A stretch of DNA of 64,000 nucleotides, taken from Streptomyces lacrimifluminis. Its GTDB lineage: Bacteria > Actinomycetota > Actinomycetes > Streptomycetales > Streptomycetaceae. This document shows positions 24,610-37,184 of this stretch, piece after piece. The DNA lies in contig NZ_BMMU01000020.1 of NCBI RefSeq assembly GCF_014646095.1, positions 82,890-146,889 on the forward strand, in the 5' to 3' direction. The number at the start of each line of letters is the position of its first letter. Positions within the stretch are counted from its first letter, which is position 1. The position numbers and the translations under genes are program-made. Below the pieces are notes generated by a model. It saw only the letters and a list, made by a program, of their open reading frames with translations, made no database searches and was not told where the DNA came from.

Positions 24610-26111
24610 GACGTCCGGCACCTCTCCACGAACCGACGGGCGACACCGGGCGCCGACGCCCAGTGCGTGTGCAGATAACTCGCGTGCACACCGCGCTGTA
24701 CAAACCCCTCGACCCGCCGCTCCGCACCCCGCACTCCCCAGGCGGGAGCGGCCCCCGCCCCGGGCTCGACGACGGTCCGATGAAACTCGTGCCCACGCAT
24801 CCGGGTACCGGCCACCGCGAGCGAACTGTCACTCACGGCCACGGCATCCCGGTAACCGAGGGTGAGCCGATCACTCATCCGGGCGGTGGCATCGAGCACC
24901 CCGCACATGGGCAGCCCGTCCAACTCCCGGCCCAGATACAGCAACCCGGCACACTCGGCGGCAACGGGCGCACCACTCCCGGCGAGAGCGGCGACGGACT
25001 TGCGCAGAGGCTCATTGGCGGACAACTCGGCGCCGAACACCTCGGGAAACCCACCCCCGATGACCAACCCCCGTGTCCCGTCCGGCAGTTGCTCATCCCG
25101 AAGCGGATCGAACACGACGACCTCGGCCCCGGCGGCCCGCAACAACTCGACATGCTCGGCATAGGAAAAGGTGAAGGCGGCTCCGCCGGCGACAGCAACG
25201 GTCACTTCTGAGGCGCCGGCCGGCGCCTTCAGCCCGTCCGGCGCTTGAGGACGAGGCCCGTTCAGGGCCGTAGGGGGGTCTGGGGGCGCGGCCCCCAGGG
25301 ATGGGACGGGCAGGGGCGGCGGGGGCGAGGCTGCATCCTTCAGCGGCTCCGCCGCGGGCAGAACCTCACCCGCATCCCACCCCGCACACGCCAACGCCCC
25401 CGCCCCCCGCGCCAACCCGAACAACGCCTCAAGATCGCACCCTGCCGAAACCTGCGCGGCCATGGCCGCAACAGCCGCCAGCGCGGCCTCCCGCCGCTCG
25501 GCGACCGGCACCAACCCCAGATGCCGAGAAGGCACATCCACCTGCGGAACCCGCCGAAGCACGCCCATCACAGGCACCCCCACCGACTCCAACGCCTCCC
25601 GCAGCATCTCCTCGTGCCGATCCGACGCGACCTTGTTGAGAATCACGCCCCCGACCCGCACCTCCGGATCCCACGACACGAACCCGTGCACGAGCGCCGC
25701 CACGGACCGGGACTGCGACGAAGCGTCCACCACCAGCACCACCGGCGCCCGCAGCAACGTGGCCACCTGAGCCGTGGACGCGAGCTCCCCCTCGCCCGCG
25801 GCCCCGTCGTAGAGCCCCATCACGCCCTCGACCACGGCGATGTCACACCCGCGCGCCCCGTGCACGAACAACGGCCCGACCAACTCGGGCCCGCACATGT
25901 ACGCGTCGAGATTCCGCCCCACCCGCCCGGTGGCGAGCGCGTGATACCCGGGATCGATGTAGTCCGGCCCCACCTTGTGCGGAGACACGGCAAGCCCCCG
26001 CGCGGCGAACGCGGCCATCAACCCCGTGGCAACGGTGGTCTTGCCGCTGCCCGAGGAGGGCGCGGCAATGACCAGCCGGGGCACGGACCCGGATGACACA
26101 GAGGTGGACAT
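24606..26111 (-). CDS. cobB: cobyrinate a,c-diamide synthase with repeat-derived linker
   Basis: A 501-residue ATP-dependent amidotransferase that amidates the a and c acetates of (hydrogeno)byrinate with glutamine. The N-terminal synthetase domain has the P-loop-like LVIAAPSSGSGKTTVATGLM, HKVGPDYIDPGYH, VEGVMGLYDG and NKVASDRHEEML. The C-terminal class I glutaminase domain has GLVIGGGFPEVFG, the nucleophile Cys in PVAAECAGLLYLG, and the His in RGHEFHR. Between them (about residues 260-295) is a Pro/Ala/Gly linker rich in PPP and APP that is encoded by a copy of an intergenic repeat. ATG 26111 shares one base with the cobO stop. Confidence 0.94.
   Translation of the reverse strand: MSTSVSSGSVPRLVIAAPSSGSGKTTVATGLMAAFAARGLAVSPHKVGPDYIDPGYHALATGRVGRNLDAYMCGPELVGPLFVHGARGCDIAVVEGVMGLYDGAAGEGELASTAQVATLLRAPVVLVVDASSQSRSVAALVHGFVSWDPEVRVGGVILNKVASDRHEEMLREALESVGVPVMGVLRRVPQVDVPSRHLGLVPVAERREAALAAVAAMAAQVSAGCDLEALFGLARGAGALACAGWDAGEVLPAAEPLKDAASPPPPLPVPSLGAAPPDPPTALNGPRPQAPDGLKAPAGASEVTVAVAGGAAFTFSYAEHVELLRAAGAEVVVFDPLRDEQLPDGTRGLVIGGGFPEVFGAELSANEPLRKSVAALAGSGAPVAAECAGLLYLGRELDGLPMCGVLDATARMSDRLTLGYRDAVAVSDSSLAVAGTRMRGHEFHRTVVEPGAGAAPAWGVRGAERRVEGFVQRGVHASYLHTHWASAPGVARRFVERCRTS
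25211..25330. repeat. intergenic repeat, copy B, in frame inside cobB
   Basis: Positions 25230-25330 match 16973-17080 nearly base for base: CAGCCCGTCCGGCG, TTGAGGACGAG, GGGGGGTCTGGGGGCGC, GGGACGGG and GGGCGGCGGGGGCGAGG. It is preceded by the perfect palindrome AGGCGCCGGCCGGCGCCT (25211-25228). The reading frame stays open through it and it encodes the low-complexity interdomain linker of CobB. Confidence 0.85.
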
Positions 26112-26710
26112 CACCACTCGATACCCCGCTGCCCCTTCTGCCCGGTGTCCATCGGATGCTTGACCTTGGACATGTCCGTCACCAGATCCGCGAACTCCAC
26201 CAGCTTCTCCGGAGCGTTCCGCCCGGTGATCACCACATGCTGGGTCCCCGGCCGGTCCCGCAGCACCGAGACGACCTCGTCGACATCGACCCACCCCCAG
26301 TGCATGGGATAGGCGAACTCGTCCAGCACGTACAGCTTGTACGTCTCGGCGGCGAGATCCCGCTTGACCTGCTCCCAGCCCTCCCGGGCCTTGTCCTCGT
26401 TGTCGAGCTGCTCGTCGCGCTGAACCCAGGACCAGCCCTCGCCCATCTTGTGCCAGTCGACGGTTCCGCCCTCCCCGCTGGCCCCCAGCACCCGGAGCGC
26501 GTTCTCCTCGCCCACCTTCCACTTCGCCGACTTGACGAACTGGAACACTCCGATGGGCCACCCCTGATTCCAGGCGCGCAGAGCGAGCCCGAAAGCGGCG
26601 GTCGACTTGCCCTTCCCGATCCCCGTGTGCACGACGACAAGCGGCCGGTTGCGCCGCTGCCTGGTCGTCAGACCGTCGTCCGGCACGACACTCGGCTGCC
26701 CCTGAGGCAT
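26111..26710 (-). CDS. cobO: cob(I)yrinic acid a,c-diamide adenosyltransferase (CobA/CobO type)
   Basis: A 199-residue ATP:corrinoid adenosyltransferase that attaches the 5'-deoxyadenosyl group to cobalt. The P-loop HTGIGKGKSTAAFGLALRA, VFQFVKSAKWKVGEENAL, LDEFAYPMHWGWVD and VVITGRNAPEKLVEFADLVTDM follow the family throughout. It begins 1 base inside the end of the chelatase gene (TAATG) and ends 1 base inside cobB (TGATG), so the three are translated as a coupled block. Confidence 0.96.
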   Translation of the reverse strand: MPQGQPSVVPDDGLTTRQRRNRPLVVVHTGIGKGKSTAAFGLALRAWNQGWPIGVFQFVKSAKWKVGEENALRVLGASGEGGTVDWHKMGEGWSWVQRDEQLDNEDKAREGWEQVKRDLAAETYKLYVLDEFAYPMHWGWVDVDEVVSVLRDRPGTQHVVITGRNAPEKLVEFADLVTDMSKVKHPMDTGQKGQRGIEW

Positions 26711-28742
26711 TACGCGGCCCTCCTGTTGCCCTGCCCGTTGCCCTGAACGTCCCTGACCAGCCCGGCGATCGAATCGGCCCGCAGCTCGTCCAGTGTCACG
26801 GCGGTACCCCCCAGGTCACCGGCGAGCTGAGCGGCCAACCCGAGCCGCACGACCCCCGACTCACAGTCGACGACGACCGAGGCGACGCCCTCGGCCGCGA
26901 ACAACCGAGCGGCCCGCGCCCCCAGCGCGACCGGCTCGGGCCCCCCGGTGGCCCGCCCGTCCGTGACGACCACGACGAGCGCCCGCTGCGCCGGATCCCG
27001 GAGCCGCTCGACCCGCAGCACGTCGTGCGCCTTCAACAGCCCGGCCCCGAGCGGCGTCCGCCCACCGGTGGGCAACGACTCCAGCCGAGCAGCAGCCGCG
27101 TCGACCGAGGACGTAGGCGGCAGCGCCACCTCGGCACCCGACCCCCGGAACGTCACGAGCCCCACCTTGTCCCGCCGCTGATAAGCGTCGAGCAACAGCG
27201 ACAGCACAGCGCCCTTCACGGCGCTCATCCGCTGCCGGGCAGCCATCGACCCCGAGGCATCGACGACGAACAGCACGAGATTCCCCTCGCGCCCCTCCCG
27301 CGTGGCCTGCCGCAGATCGTCCCGCCGCACCACCAGCCCACGCCCGGCCCGCCCCCGCGCCCGCTGATGCGGCGCGGCGGCCTGCACGGTGGCCGCCAGG
27401 TGCAGCTTGGTGAGCGCCCCTTGAGGCCGTCGGGACCCTGTCGTCCGCCCCCGCTCGGTACGCGCCCGCGACCGCCGCCCGGCGGCACCCTCACCCACAC
27501 CGGGAACGCTCAGCACCTTGGTACGAAAGGGCTCACCGGCCCGCACGGGCTGCTGCTCGCCGGACCCGGCCCCCGAGGGCTGCGGCTCCCCGCTCTCCCC
27601 GGCCTCGGGCCGCGCGCCGGCGTCGTCCCCCTGCGGACCGTCGGACTCGGGGCTCCGACCACCGCCACCACCGGGCCCGTCCGGCCCGGGATCGGGGTCA
27701 GGATCCTCGTCCTCACCGTCCGCCCCCGACCCCTGCCCGCCGAACTCCTCCAACGTCTCGTCGAGCTTGTTCTCGTCAAGTCCGGGCGCGTCAAAGGGAT
27801 TCCGCCGCCGCCGATGAGGCAGAGCGAGCAACGCGGCCTGCCGTACGTCCTCGGCGAGCACGTCGGTACGCCCGTCCCAGGCGGCCAGCGCGACCGCCGT
27901 CCGCGCCATCACGATGTCGGCGCGCATCCCGTCCACCTCGAAGGCGGCACAGGTGGCGGCGATCTGCCGCAACGCCCCGTCGCCCAGCCGCACCGACGGC
28001 AACAGCTCCCGCGCGGCGACGATCCGGGCCCGTACGGCGGATTCCTCGTCGGCCCACCGAGCGGCGAACCCGGCGGGATCGTCGTCGTACGCCAGCCGCC
28101 GCCGCACGACCTCCACCCGCTGATCGGGCTCCCGCGAGGCCGCGACCTCGACGGTCAGCCCGAACCGGTCGAGAAGCTGCGGCCGAAGCTCACCCTCCTC
28201 GGGATTCATGGTCCCGACGAGCAGGAACTTCGCCGCGTGCCGTACGGAGACACCTTCACGTTCGACGTACGAGGCACCCATCGCGGCGGCGTCCAGCAGC
28301 AGGTCGACGAGGTGGTCGTGAAGGAGATTGACCTCGTCGACGTAGAGAATCCCGCGATGCGCATCGGCCAACAGGCCCGGCTCGAACGCCTTCACGCCCT
28401 CCGCGAGCGCCCGCTCGATGTCGAGGGCCCCGACAAGCCGGTCCTCGGACGCACCGACGGGCAGCTCGACCGTACGGGCGGCCCGGGACACATGGGCCCC
28501 GGCCTCGTGGGGCCCGTCGGGACAGGCCGGATCGGGCGCCCCGGGATCGCACGAGAACCGGCACCCGGCGACGACATCGACCGCGGGCAGCAGCACCGAA
28601 AGGGCGCGTACGGCAGTCGACTTGGCAGTGCCCTTCTCGCCACGGACGAGCACGCCGCCCACCGTCGGCGAGACGGCGTTCAGCAGCAGCGCGAGCCGCA
28701 GATCGTCCTGGCCGACGACGGCCGTGAACGGAAACGGGGTAC

Positions 28743-28746
<4 letters not shown>
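26710..28746 (-). CDS. cobaltochelatase ChlI/ChlD-type subunit (fused AAA+ and VWA)
   Basis: A 678-residue fused magnesium-chelatase-like subunit that works with CobN to insert cobalt. The N-terminal AAA+ domain has RGEKGTAKSTAVRALSVLLP (Walker A), ILYVDEVNLLHDHLVDLLLDAAA (Walker B) and VGTMNPEEGELRPQLLDRFGL (sensor). A long linker from about residue 360 is very rich in Asp, Gly and Pro (EDEDPDPDPGPDGPGGGGG). The C-terminal von Willebrand A domain has the MIDAS motif VVDASGSMAARQRM and VTDGRATGG. It replaces separate CobS and CobT. GTG 28746 overlaps the cobN stop by 4 bases. Confidence 0.93.
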
Positions 28747-32395
<3,649 letters not shown>

Positions 32396-32399
<4 letters not shown>

Positions 32400-33937
32400 G
32401 CGGGCGCTCCCGGTGGAATGAAAGGCAGTCCTTGCGGCGCGCCCGACTCGATGAGCCGCCAGAGCGCGTCCGTGTCCGCGTGCTGTTCGACGAGATCGCC
32501 GAGCAGGTCGAGCTGTTCCTCGCGCAACCCGGCGAAGGAGGTGTCGGCGGCCGGCACGAAGCGGCGGCCCGCGGCGGCGGCCACCTCGCGCAGGAACGCC
32601 CGCCGGAACCCGTCGGATTCGAGCGAGCCGTGCCAGTGCGTACCCCAGACGCTCCCGACCCGGCATCCGTCCAGGAAGGTTTCCCCACCCAGGACCTCGG
32701 CGACCCCGTGATGGATCTCGTACCCCTCGACCTGTTCGCCGAGGGCGGTGCCGACGGGCCGGGTGAGGGTCTTCTCGCGGGCGAACCGCACCCTTACGGG
32801 AAGAACCCCGAGCCCTTCGACATGGCCCTGCCTGCTCTCGACGTCGTCCTCGATGTGCTCGCCGAGAACCTGGAAGCCACCGCAGATGCCGAGCACGGGC
32901 CGCCCCTCGGCCGCCCGGCGCGTGATGGCGTCCGCGAGCCCGCGCTCCCGCAGCCACGCCAGCGCCTTCACGGTTCCCCGGGTGCCGGGGACGACGACGA
33001 GGTCGGCGTCGGCCAGTTCCTCCGGCCGGTCCACGAACCGCACCACGACGCCCGGTTCGGCGGCGAGGGCGTCCACGTCGGTGAAGTTGGACATCAGCGG
33101 GACCGCGCACACGGCGACCCGCAGCACGTCCTCCCCGACGGGCGGGGCGACGTTCGACTCCCGGACCGTCCCCCGCAGCACTGTGTTTGATTTGAAAGCG
33201 GGCCGCAGCCCGTCCTCCTCGTCGATGCCGAGCCCGTGCCGGAAGGGCAGCACGCCGTACGTCGGCCGCCCGGTCAGCCCGAGCAGCATGTCGAGGCCGG
33301 GTTCGAGCAGGGTGACGTCACCGCGGAACTTGTTGACGAGGAACCCGGCGACGAGCGCCTGGTCCTCGGGAGACAGCAGGGCGACCGTCCCGAAGAAGGA
33401 GGCGAAGACCCCGCCACGGTCGATGTCGCCGACGACGAGCACCGGGAGCCGGGCGTTGCGCGCGATTCCCATGTTGACGATGTCGGTCCGCCGGAGATTG
33501 ATCTCGGCGGGAGAACCGGCCCCCTCACAGATCACCGCGTCATACGTGCCCCGCAGTTCGGCGAGACACTCCAGCACGGTCCCGAGAAGTTGCCGCTGCC
33601 GCCCTCCGTGATAGCCGCGCGCACTCATCTCGCCCACGGGCTTCCCCATGAGTACGACCTGACTGCTCTGTTCGCCCCCCGGCTTCAGTAGTACGGGGTT
33701 CATCAGCGCCGTCGGCTCGATCCGGCACGCCTGGGCCTGCATGGCCTGCGCCCGCCCGATCTCGGCACCCTCACGCGTGACGAAGGAGTTGAGGGACATG
33801 TTCTGCGCCTTGAACGGCGCGACCTTGACCCCCTGCCGCACCAGCCACCGGCAGATCCCGGCGGTGACGACACTCTTTCCGGCGTCGGAGGTGGTCCCGG
33901 CGACGAGCAGCCCACCACCGAGTCTCCCGCCACTCAT
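32396..33937 (-). CDS. cobQ: cobyric acid synthase
   Basis: A 513-residue glutamine-dependent amidotransferase that amidates side chains b, d, e and g of adenosylcobyrinate diamide. The N-terminal synthetase domain shows LLVAGTTSDAGKSVVTAGICRWL, KAQNMSLNSFVT, ICEGAGSPAEINL and VVGDIDRGGVFASFFGTVALL. The C-terminal glutaminase domain has the nucleophile Cys in PVLGICGGFQVLGEHI and the His in EIHHGVAE. ATG 33937 overlaps the cbiB stop by 4 bases. Confidence 0.96.
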
Positions 33938-34908
33938 GAGGTACACCCCTTCGCGTTCATGCGCCTGTTGACGCCCGTGCTCGCGAGAAGCCGCCCGGCG
34001 ACACTGACACCGAGGGCCAGCCAGGCCACGCGCCGCGACAGCCGTACGGCACGCTCGACATCGGGCACGCCGACAGCCCGCCCGGACTCCCCGTTGAGCA
34101 CGGGCCGGTGCTCGACCCGCCCCCCGTAGGACAGCGTTCCGCCGAGCCGAACCCCCAACGCCCCCGCGAACGAAGCCTCCACGGGCCCCGCGTTGGGACT
34201 GGGATGGCGTCCGGCATCGGCACGCCAGGCCCGGACGGCACCGCGCGGATCACTGCCGGCGACGGCGGCGAGTACGGCGGTCAGCCGCGCCCCCGGCCAC
34301 CCGGCGAGGTCGTCGAGCCGGGCGGAGGCCCACCCGAACCGCCGGTACCTCTCCGACCTGTGCCCGACCATCGCGTCAAGGGTGTTGACGGCCCGGAACC
34401 CGACCAGCCCGGGCACCCCGCCCACTGCGCCCCAGACGAGCGCGCCCACCACGGCGTCGGAGGTGTTCTCGGCGACGGACTCGACTACGGCCCGGGCGAT
34501 CCCGTCGGAGTCGAGGGCCTGCGGATCCCGCCCGCACAGATGCGGCAGCCGCTCCCGCGCACCCTCGACGTCCCCGGCCTCCAGGGACCGCCCGACTGCC
34601 CGCGCCTCCCGGCCGAGAGAGGTACCGCCGACAACGGCCCAGGTCGCGGCGGCGGTCAGCGCGACGGAAGCGGTACGGGACGGACGTACGACGCGACCGG
34701 CCGCCGCGGCAAGGGAGACGGCGCCTCCCACACACACGGCGGTGTGCAGCGCGCCCCACCCCCGGTGGTCCCGCCACAGCACCCGCTCGACGGCACCGGC
34801 GGCCCGCCCGAACGCGGCGACCGGATGCCCGCGGCGAGGGTCGCCCAGGATCAGATCACCGAGGAGTCCGGCGGTGGCGCCGTACGCGAAGACGCGATCG
34901 GCACGCAT
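33934..34908 (-). CDS. cbiB: adenosylcobinamide-phosphate synthase (CbiB/CobD)
   Basis: A 324-residue membrane protein that attaches aminopropanol (phosphate) to adenosylcobyric acid. Hydrophobic throughout, with the family start LLGDLILGDPRRGHPVAAFGRAAGAVERVLW, then VESVAENTSDAVVGALVWGAVGGVPGLVGFRAVNTLDAMVGHRSERYRRFGWASARLDD and PSPNAGPVEASFAGALGVRLGG. ATG 34908 gives MRADRVFAYG; a longer frame to 35028 runs into the riboswitch and is rejected. It is the first gene after the cobalamin riboswitch and heads the seven-gene operon. Confidence 0.95.
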   Translation of the reverse strand: MRADRVFAYGATAGLLGDLILGDPRRGHPVAAFGRAAGAVERVLWRDHRGWGALHTAVCVGGAVSLAAAAGRVVRPSRTASVALTAAATWAVVGGTSLGREARAVGRSLEAGDVEGARERLPHLCGRDPQALDSDGIARAVVESVAENTSDAVVGALVWGAVGGVPGLVGFRAVNTLDAMVGHRSERYRRFGWASARLDDLAGWPGARLTAVLAAVAGSDPRGAVRAWRADAGRHPSPNAGPVEASFAGALGVRLGGTLSYGGRVEHRPVLNGESGRAVGVPDVERAVRLSRRVAWLALGVSVAGRLLASTGVNRRMNAKGCTS

Positions 34909-35020
34909 CGGCTCAGCCGACCGTGGGGGCGGGCAACGACCTGGTGCTGTGCCTCGAACGGCAGCCGAACATGGCGATATGTCCTCACTCAGGGTGTCCA
35001 CGCCCTGGTTCGACGAGACC

Positions 35021-35175
35021 GGCGGCAAGAGTTCCTGGCTCCCGGGTTACCTACCCCGGTGACAGTGGCGGGACCGCGCCGGATTCGCACCGGCTTCCTC
35101 TTCTGCCGCCGTACATGGCCCCGGCAGTCCACCACGGGCCCGGAACACCCGTCAACTTGCCGCTGACCTGGAAAG
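35021..35175 (-). promoter_or_regulatory. cobalamin riboswitch
   Basis: On the minus strand, in order, lie GGAAGCCGGTGCGAATCCGG (complement of about 35081-35100), GCGGTCCCGCCACTGTCACC, which is the B12 box with its GCCACTG, and GAGCCAGGAACTC (complement of 35029-35041). The 5' part of the aptamer probably extends to about 35175. About 110 bases separate it from the cbiB start at 34908; that stretch would hold the expression platform, although I could not draw a clear switch. Cobalamin would repress the cbiB-cobI operon. Confidence 0.93.
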
Positions 35176-35290
35176 GAGGACTGTGCTGAGCCCCACACCG
35201 CGACCGGATCGGGGCGACGAAACAAAGCCCGCCCCGACCATGACCACCAGCGAGGCGGCCACGGTCGGAGCGGGCGAGGCGTGTCGGCCC

Positions 35291-35512
35291 TCAGGCCACG
35301 ATCAGATAGATCCCGTACGCCACGACTGCCGCACAGGCGGCGAAGCACGCGTACGCCCCGGTGACGGCCAGCCCCGCCGACTCCCCCTGCGCCACCGCCC
35401 GTTCGCGGCGCGAGAGCCCGACGATGCCCAGGGTGAACACGCCCACCATGACCACGGTGATGACGAGGCTGACGCCGAAGACGGAGCCGAGGGCTGCCCA
35501 GTCGATCTTCAT
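35291..35512 (-). CDS. small two-helix membrane protein
   Basis: A 73-residue hydrophobic protein of unknown function. ATG 35512 (MKIDWAALGS) follows AGAAGGAAGC. Two membrane spans are visible, VFGVSLVITVVMVGVFTLGIVGL and GAYACFAACAAVVAYGIYLIV, joined by a charged loop SRRERAVAQGES. It lies 270 bases downstream of the phosphate transporter gene on the same strand, with a foldback element between them. An accessory role to the transporter is possible but not shown. Confidence 0.8.
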   Translation of the reverse strand: MKIDWAALGSVFGVSLVITVVMVGVFTLGIVGLSRRERAVAQGESAGLAVTGAYACFAACAAVVAYGIYLIVA

Positions 35513-35530
35513 GTTGCTTCCTTCTTCTCG

Positions 35531-35767
35531 CTCGGGTCTGTCGTCAGATTCCCGCCGTCCGCCCGGAGGGCGGGCCTGGCGCCCGCCGCGGCAGCGGCTC
35601 GTGTCTGAGGAGATGCGTGCTCTCGGCGTGCCGGGTGCGGGCCCTCGTGCTGGTTGTACGTGGTCCGTGTCCGGTGCGTCGAGTGGGGGCACCTCCCCCG
35701 CCCTTGAGGCAGTGGGGGAGGGTGCATGGCGTCGCCAGGCAGGCGGGAATCTGACGACAGCCCCGAG
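35531..35767. mobile_element. 237 bp foldback element with 26 bp terminal inverted repeats (MITE-like)
   Basis: CTGTCGTCAGATTCCCGCC at 35538-35556 is perfectly inverted at 35742-35760. Including flanking CTCGGG(T/G), the ends match over 26 bases with one mismatch (35531-35556 and 35742-35767). The interior has no coding sense but holds its own hairpin, CCTCCCCC 35692-35699 with GGGGGAGG 35714-35721. No clear target duplication is seen. It separates pit from the small membrane protein gene and could also fold in a read-through transcript. Confidence 0.7.
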
Positions 35768-35782
35768 GGCCGGGAGTCGGAC

Positions 35783-37042
35783 TCAGAGGGCTGTGGCCGA
35801 CGGCTTGGCCGTCACCTCGGCCGGGGACGGGATGGTCGCCGTCAGGTCGTCGGCGACGGTGCCCACCGGCGGCGGGGTCACAGCGGCGATGGCCGTCGTG
35901 ACGATGCCCGCGGGCTCCGCGTTCTGGGAGGTCTCGCCCTCGACATGGTTGACGTTCGTGTGGTCGATCACCTCGCGGCGCGACACGACCCAGATCGCCG
36001 CGCTCGAAGTGACCAGGAAGACGGCAACCAGAGCCGTGCCCCAGTCCCCGAACCCGGTCACCCACTCCGCGATCGCACCCACCAGTGCCGCCGCCGGCAG
36101 CGTCAGTCCCCACGCCACGAACATCCGGGTCGCCGTCGACCAGCGGACCACGCCGCCCTTGCGGCCGAGGCCCGCGCCCATCACCGAGCCCGACACGGAG
36201 TGCGTGGTGGAGAGGGAGAAGCCGAGGTGGGAGGAGGCCAGGATGACCGTCGCCGCGCTGGTCTGGGCGGCGAAGCCCTGCTGGGGCTGGAGGTCGGTCA
36301 GGCCCTTGCCCATCGTCCGGATGATGCGCCAGCCGCCCAGGTACGTGCCGAGCGCGATGGCCAGGCCCGCGGACAGGATGACCCACACCGGGGGATCGGA
36401 GTCGGGGGAGACCGCGCCGCCCGCGACCAGGGCGAGGGTGATGATGCCCATCGTCTTCTGCGCGTCGTTCGTGCCGTGGGCCAGCGACACCAGGCCCGCG
36501 GAGGCGATCTGGCCGACCCGGAAGCCCTTCTCCGCCGCCTTGCCCTCGGCCCGCTTGGCGCCGAGCCGGTACGACAGCCGGGTTGCCAGCATGGCCGCCA
36601 TGCCCGCCACCAGCGGGGCGGCGATCGCCGGGATCAGCACCTTCGTCACCAGCACGTCGCCGTGGACGGCGCCCGCGCCCGCCGAGGCGATGGTCGCGCC
36701 GATCAGGCCGCCCATCAGGGCGTGCGAGGAGCTGGAGGGGAGTCCGACCAGCCAGGTCAGCAGGTTCCAGAGGATCGCGCCGACCAGTGCGGCGAAGATC
36801 ACCTCGGGACGGATACCGCTCTCGTCGACGAGGCCCTTGGAGATCGTGTTGGCGACCTCGACGGAAAGGAAAGCGCCCACGAGGTTGAGGACGGCCGACA
36901 TGGCCACCGCGACCTTGGGCTTGAGCGCACCGGTCGAGATGGTGGTGGCCATCGCGTTCGCGGTGTCGTGGAAACCGTTCGTGAAATCGAACGCAAGCGC
37001 GGTGACGACCACGATCGCGAGGATCAGCGAGAAGCTTTCCAT
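35783..37042 (-). CDS. pit: inorganic phosphate transporter, Pit family
   Basis: A 419-residue low-affinity phosphate:H+ (metal phosphate) symporter with about ten membrane segments. The two family repeats are clear: DFTNGFHDTANAMATTISTGAL near the N-terminus and VSLAHGTNDAQKTMGIITLAL in the second half, with GLPSSSSHALMGGLIGA between. The C-terminal tail after the last helix is Thr/Val/Pro-rich. An 11-base repeat ahead of it matches the PhoP-binding PHO box. From memory, it corresponds in position to one of two pit genes in S. coelicolor. Confidence 0.95.
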   Translation of the reverse strand: MESFSLILAIVVVTALAFDFTNGFHDTANAMATTISTGALKPKVAVAMSAVLNLVGAFLSVEVANTISKGLVDESGIRPEVIFAALVGAILWNLLTWLVGLPSSSSHALMGGLIGATIASAGAGAVHGDVLVTKVLIPAIAAPLVAGMAAMLATRLSYRLGAKRAEGKAAEKGFRVGQIASAGLVSLAHGTNDAQKTMGIITLALVAGGAVSPDSDPPVWVILSAGLAIALGTYLGGWRIIRTMGKGLTDLQPQQGFAAQTSAATVILASSHLGFSLSTTHSVSGSVMGAGLGRKGGVVRWSTATRMFVAWGLTLPAAALVGAIAEWVTGFGDWGTALVAVFLVTSSAAIWVVSRREVIDHTNVNHVEGETSQNAEPAGIVTTAIAAVTPPPVGTVADDLTATIPSPAEVTAKPSATAL

Positions 37043-37078
37043 TTACCCAGATTTCTTCAGAACGTCAGTGCCTGGTGG

Positions 37079-37111
37079 ACCGTAGGCAACCTGGATGAAC
37101 GGAAGGTGAAC
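37079..37111 (-). promoter_or_regulatory. PHO box (PhoP site), three 11-base direct repeats
   Basis: Reading on the minus strand, GTTCACCTTCC (37111-37101), GTTCATCCAGG (37100-37090) and TTGCCTACGG (37089 on) are contiguous 11-base units. The second fits the published Streptomyces consensus GTTCAYYYRSG exactly, the first in its GTTCACC half, and the third poorly. It lies about 40-70 bases upstream of the pit start codon, in promoter position. Confidence 0.75.
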
Positions 37112-37184
37112 TGGTGGGGGATGGTGGGTGACTTGAATCGGGGCGCCGCTCCTCCGGAGATGCCGGACGGGCGACGCCCCCTTG

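Noticed and set aside
24606..26561. Longer CobB with 150 extra N-terminal residues
   Set aside because: The extension is an out-of-frame reading of cobO; the family N-terminus begins at ATG 26111, directly coupled to the cobO stop.
35183..35608. Plus-strand frame after AAAGGAGGACTGTG near the riboswitch
   Set aside because: The purine run looks like a Shine-Dalgarno, but it is part of the minus-strand riboswitch region and the encoded text is low-complexity and overlaps a credible minus-strand membrane protein gene.
35531..35767. A true insertion sequence at this spot
   Set aside because: No transposase frame, too short, and no clear target duplication; only a non-autonomous element can be supported.
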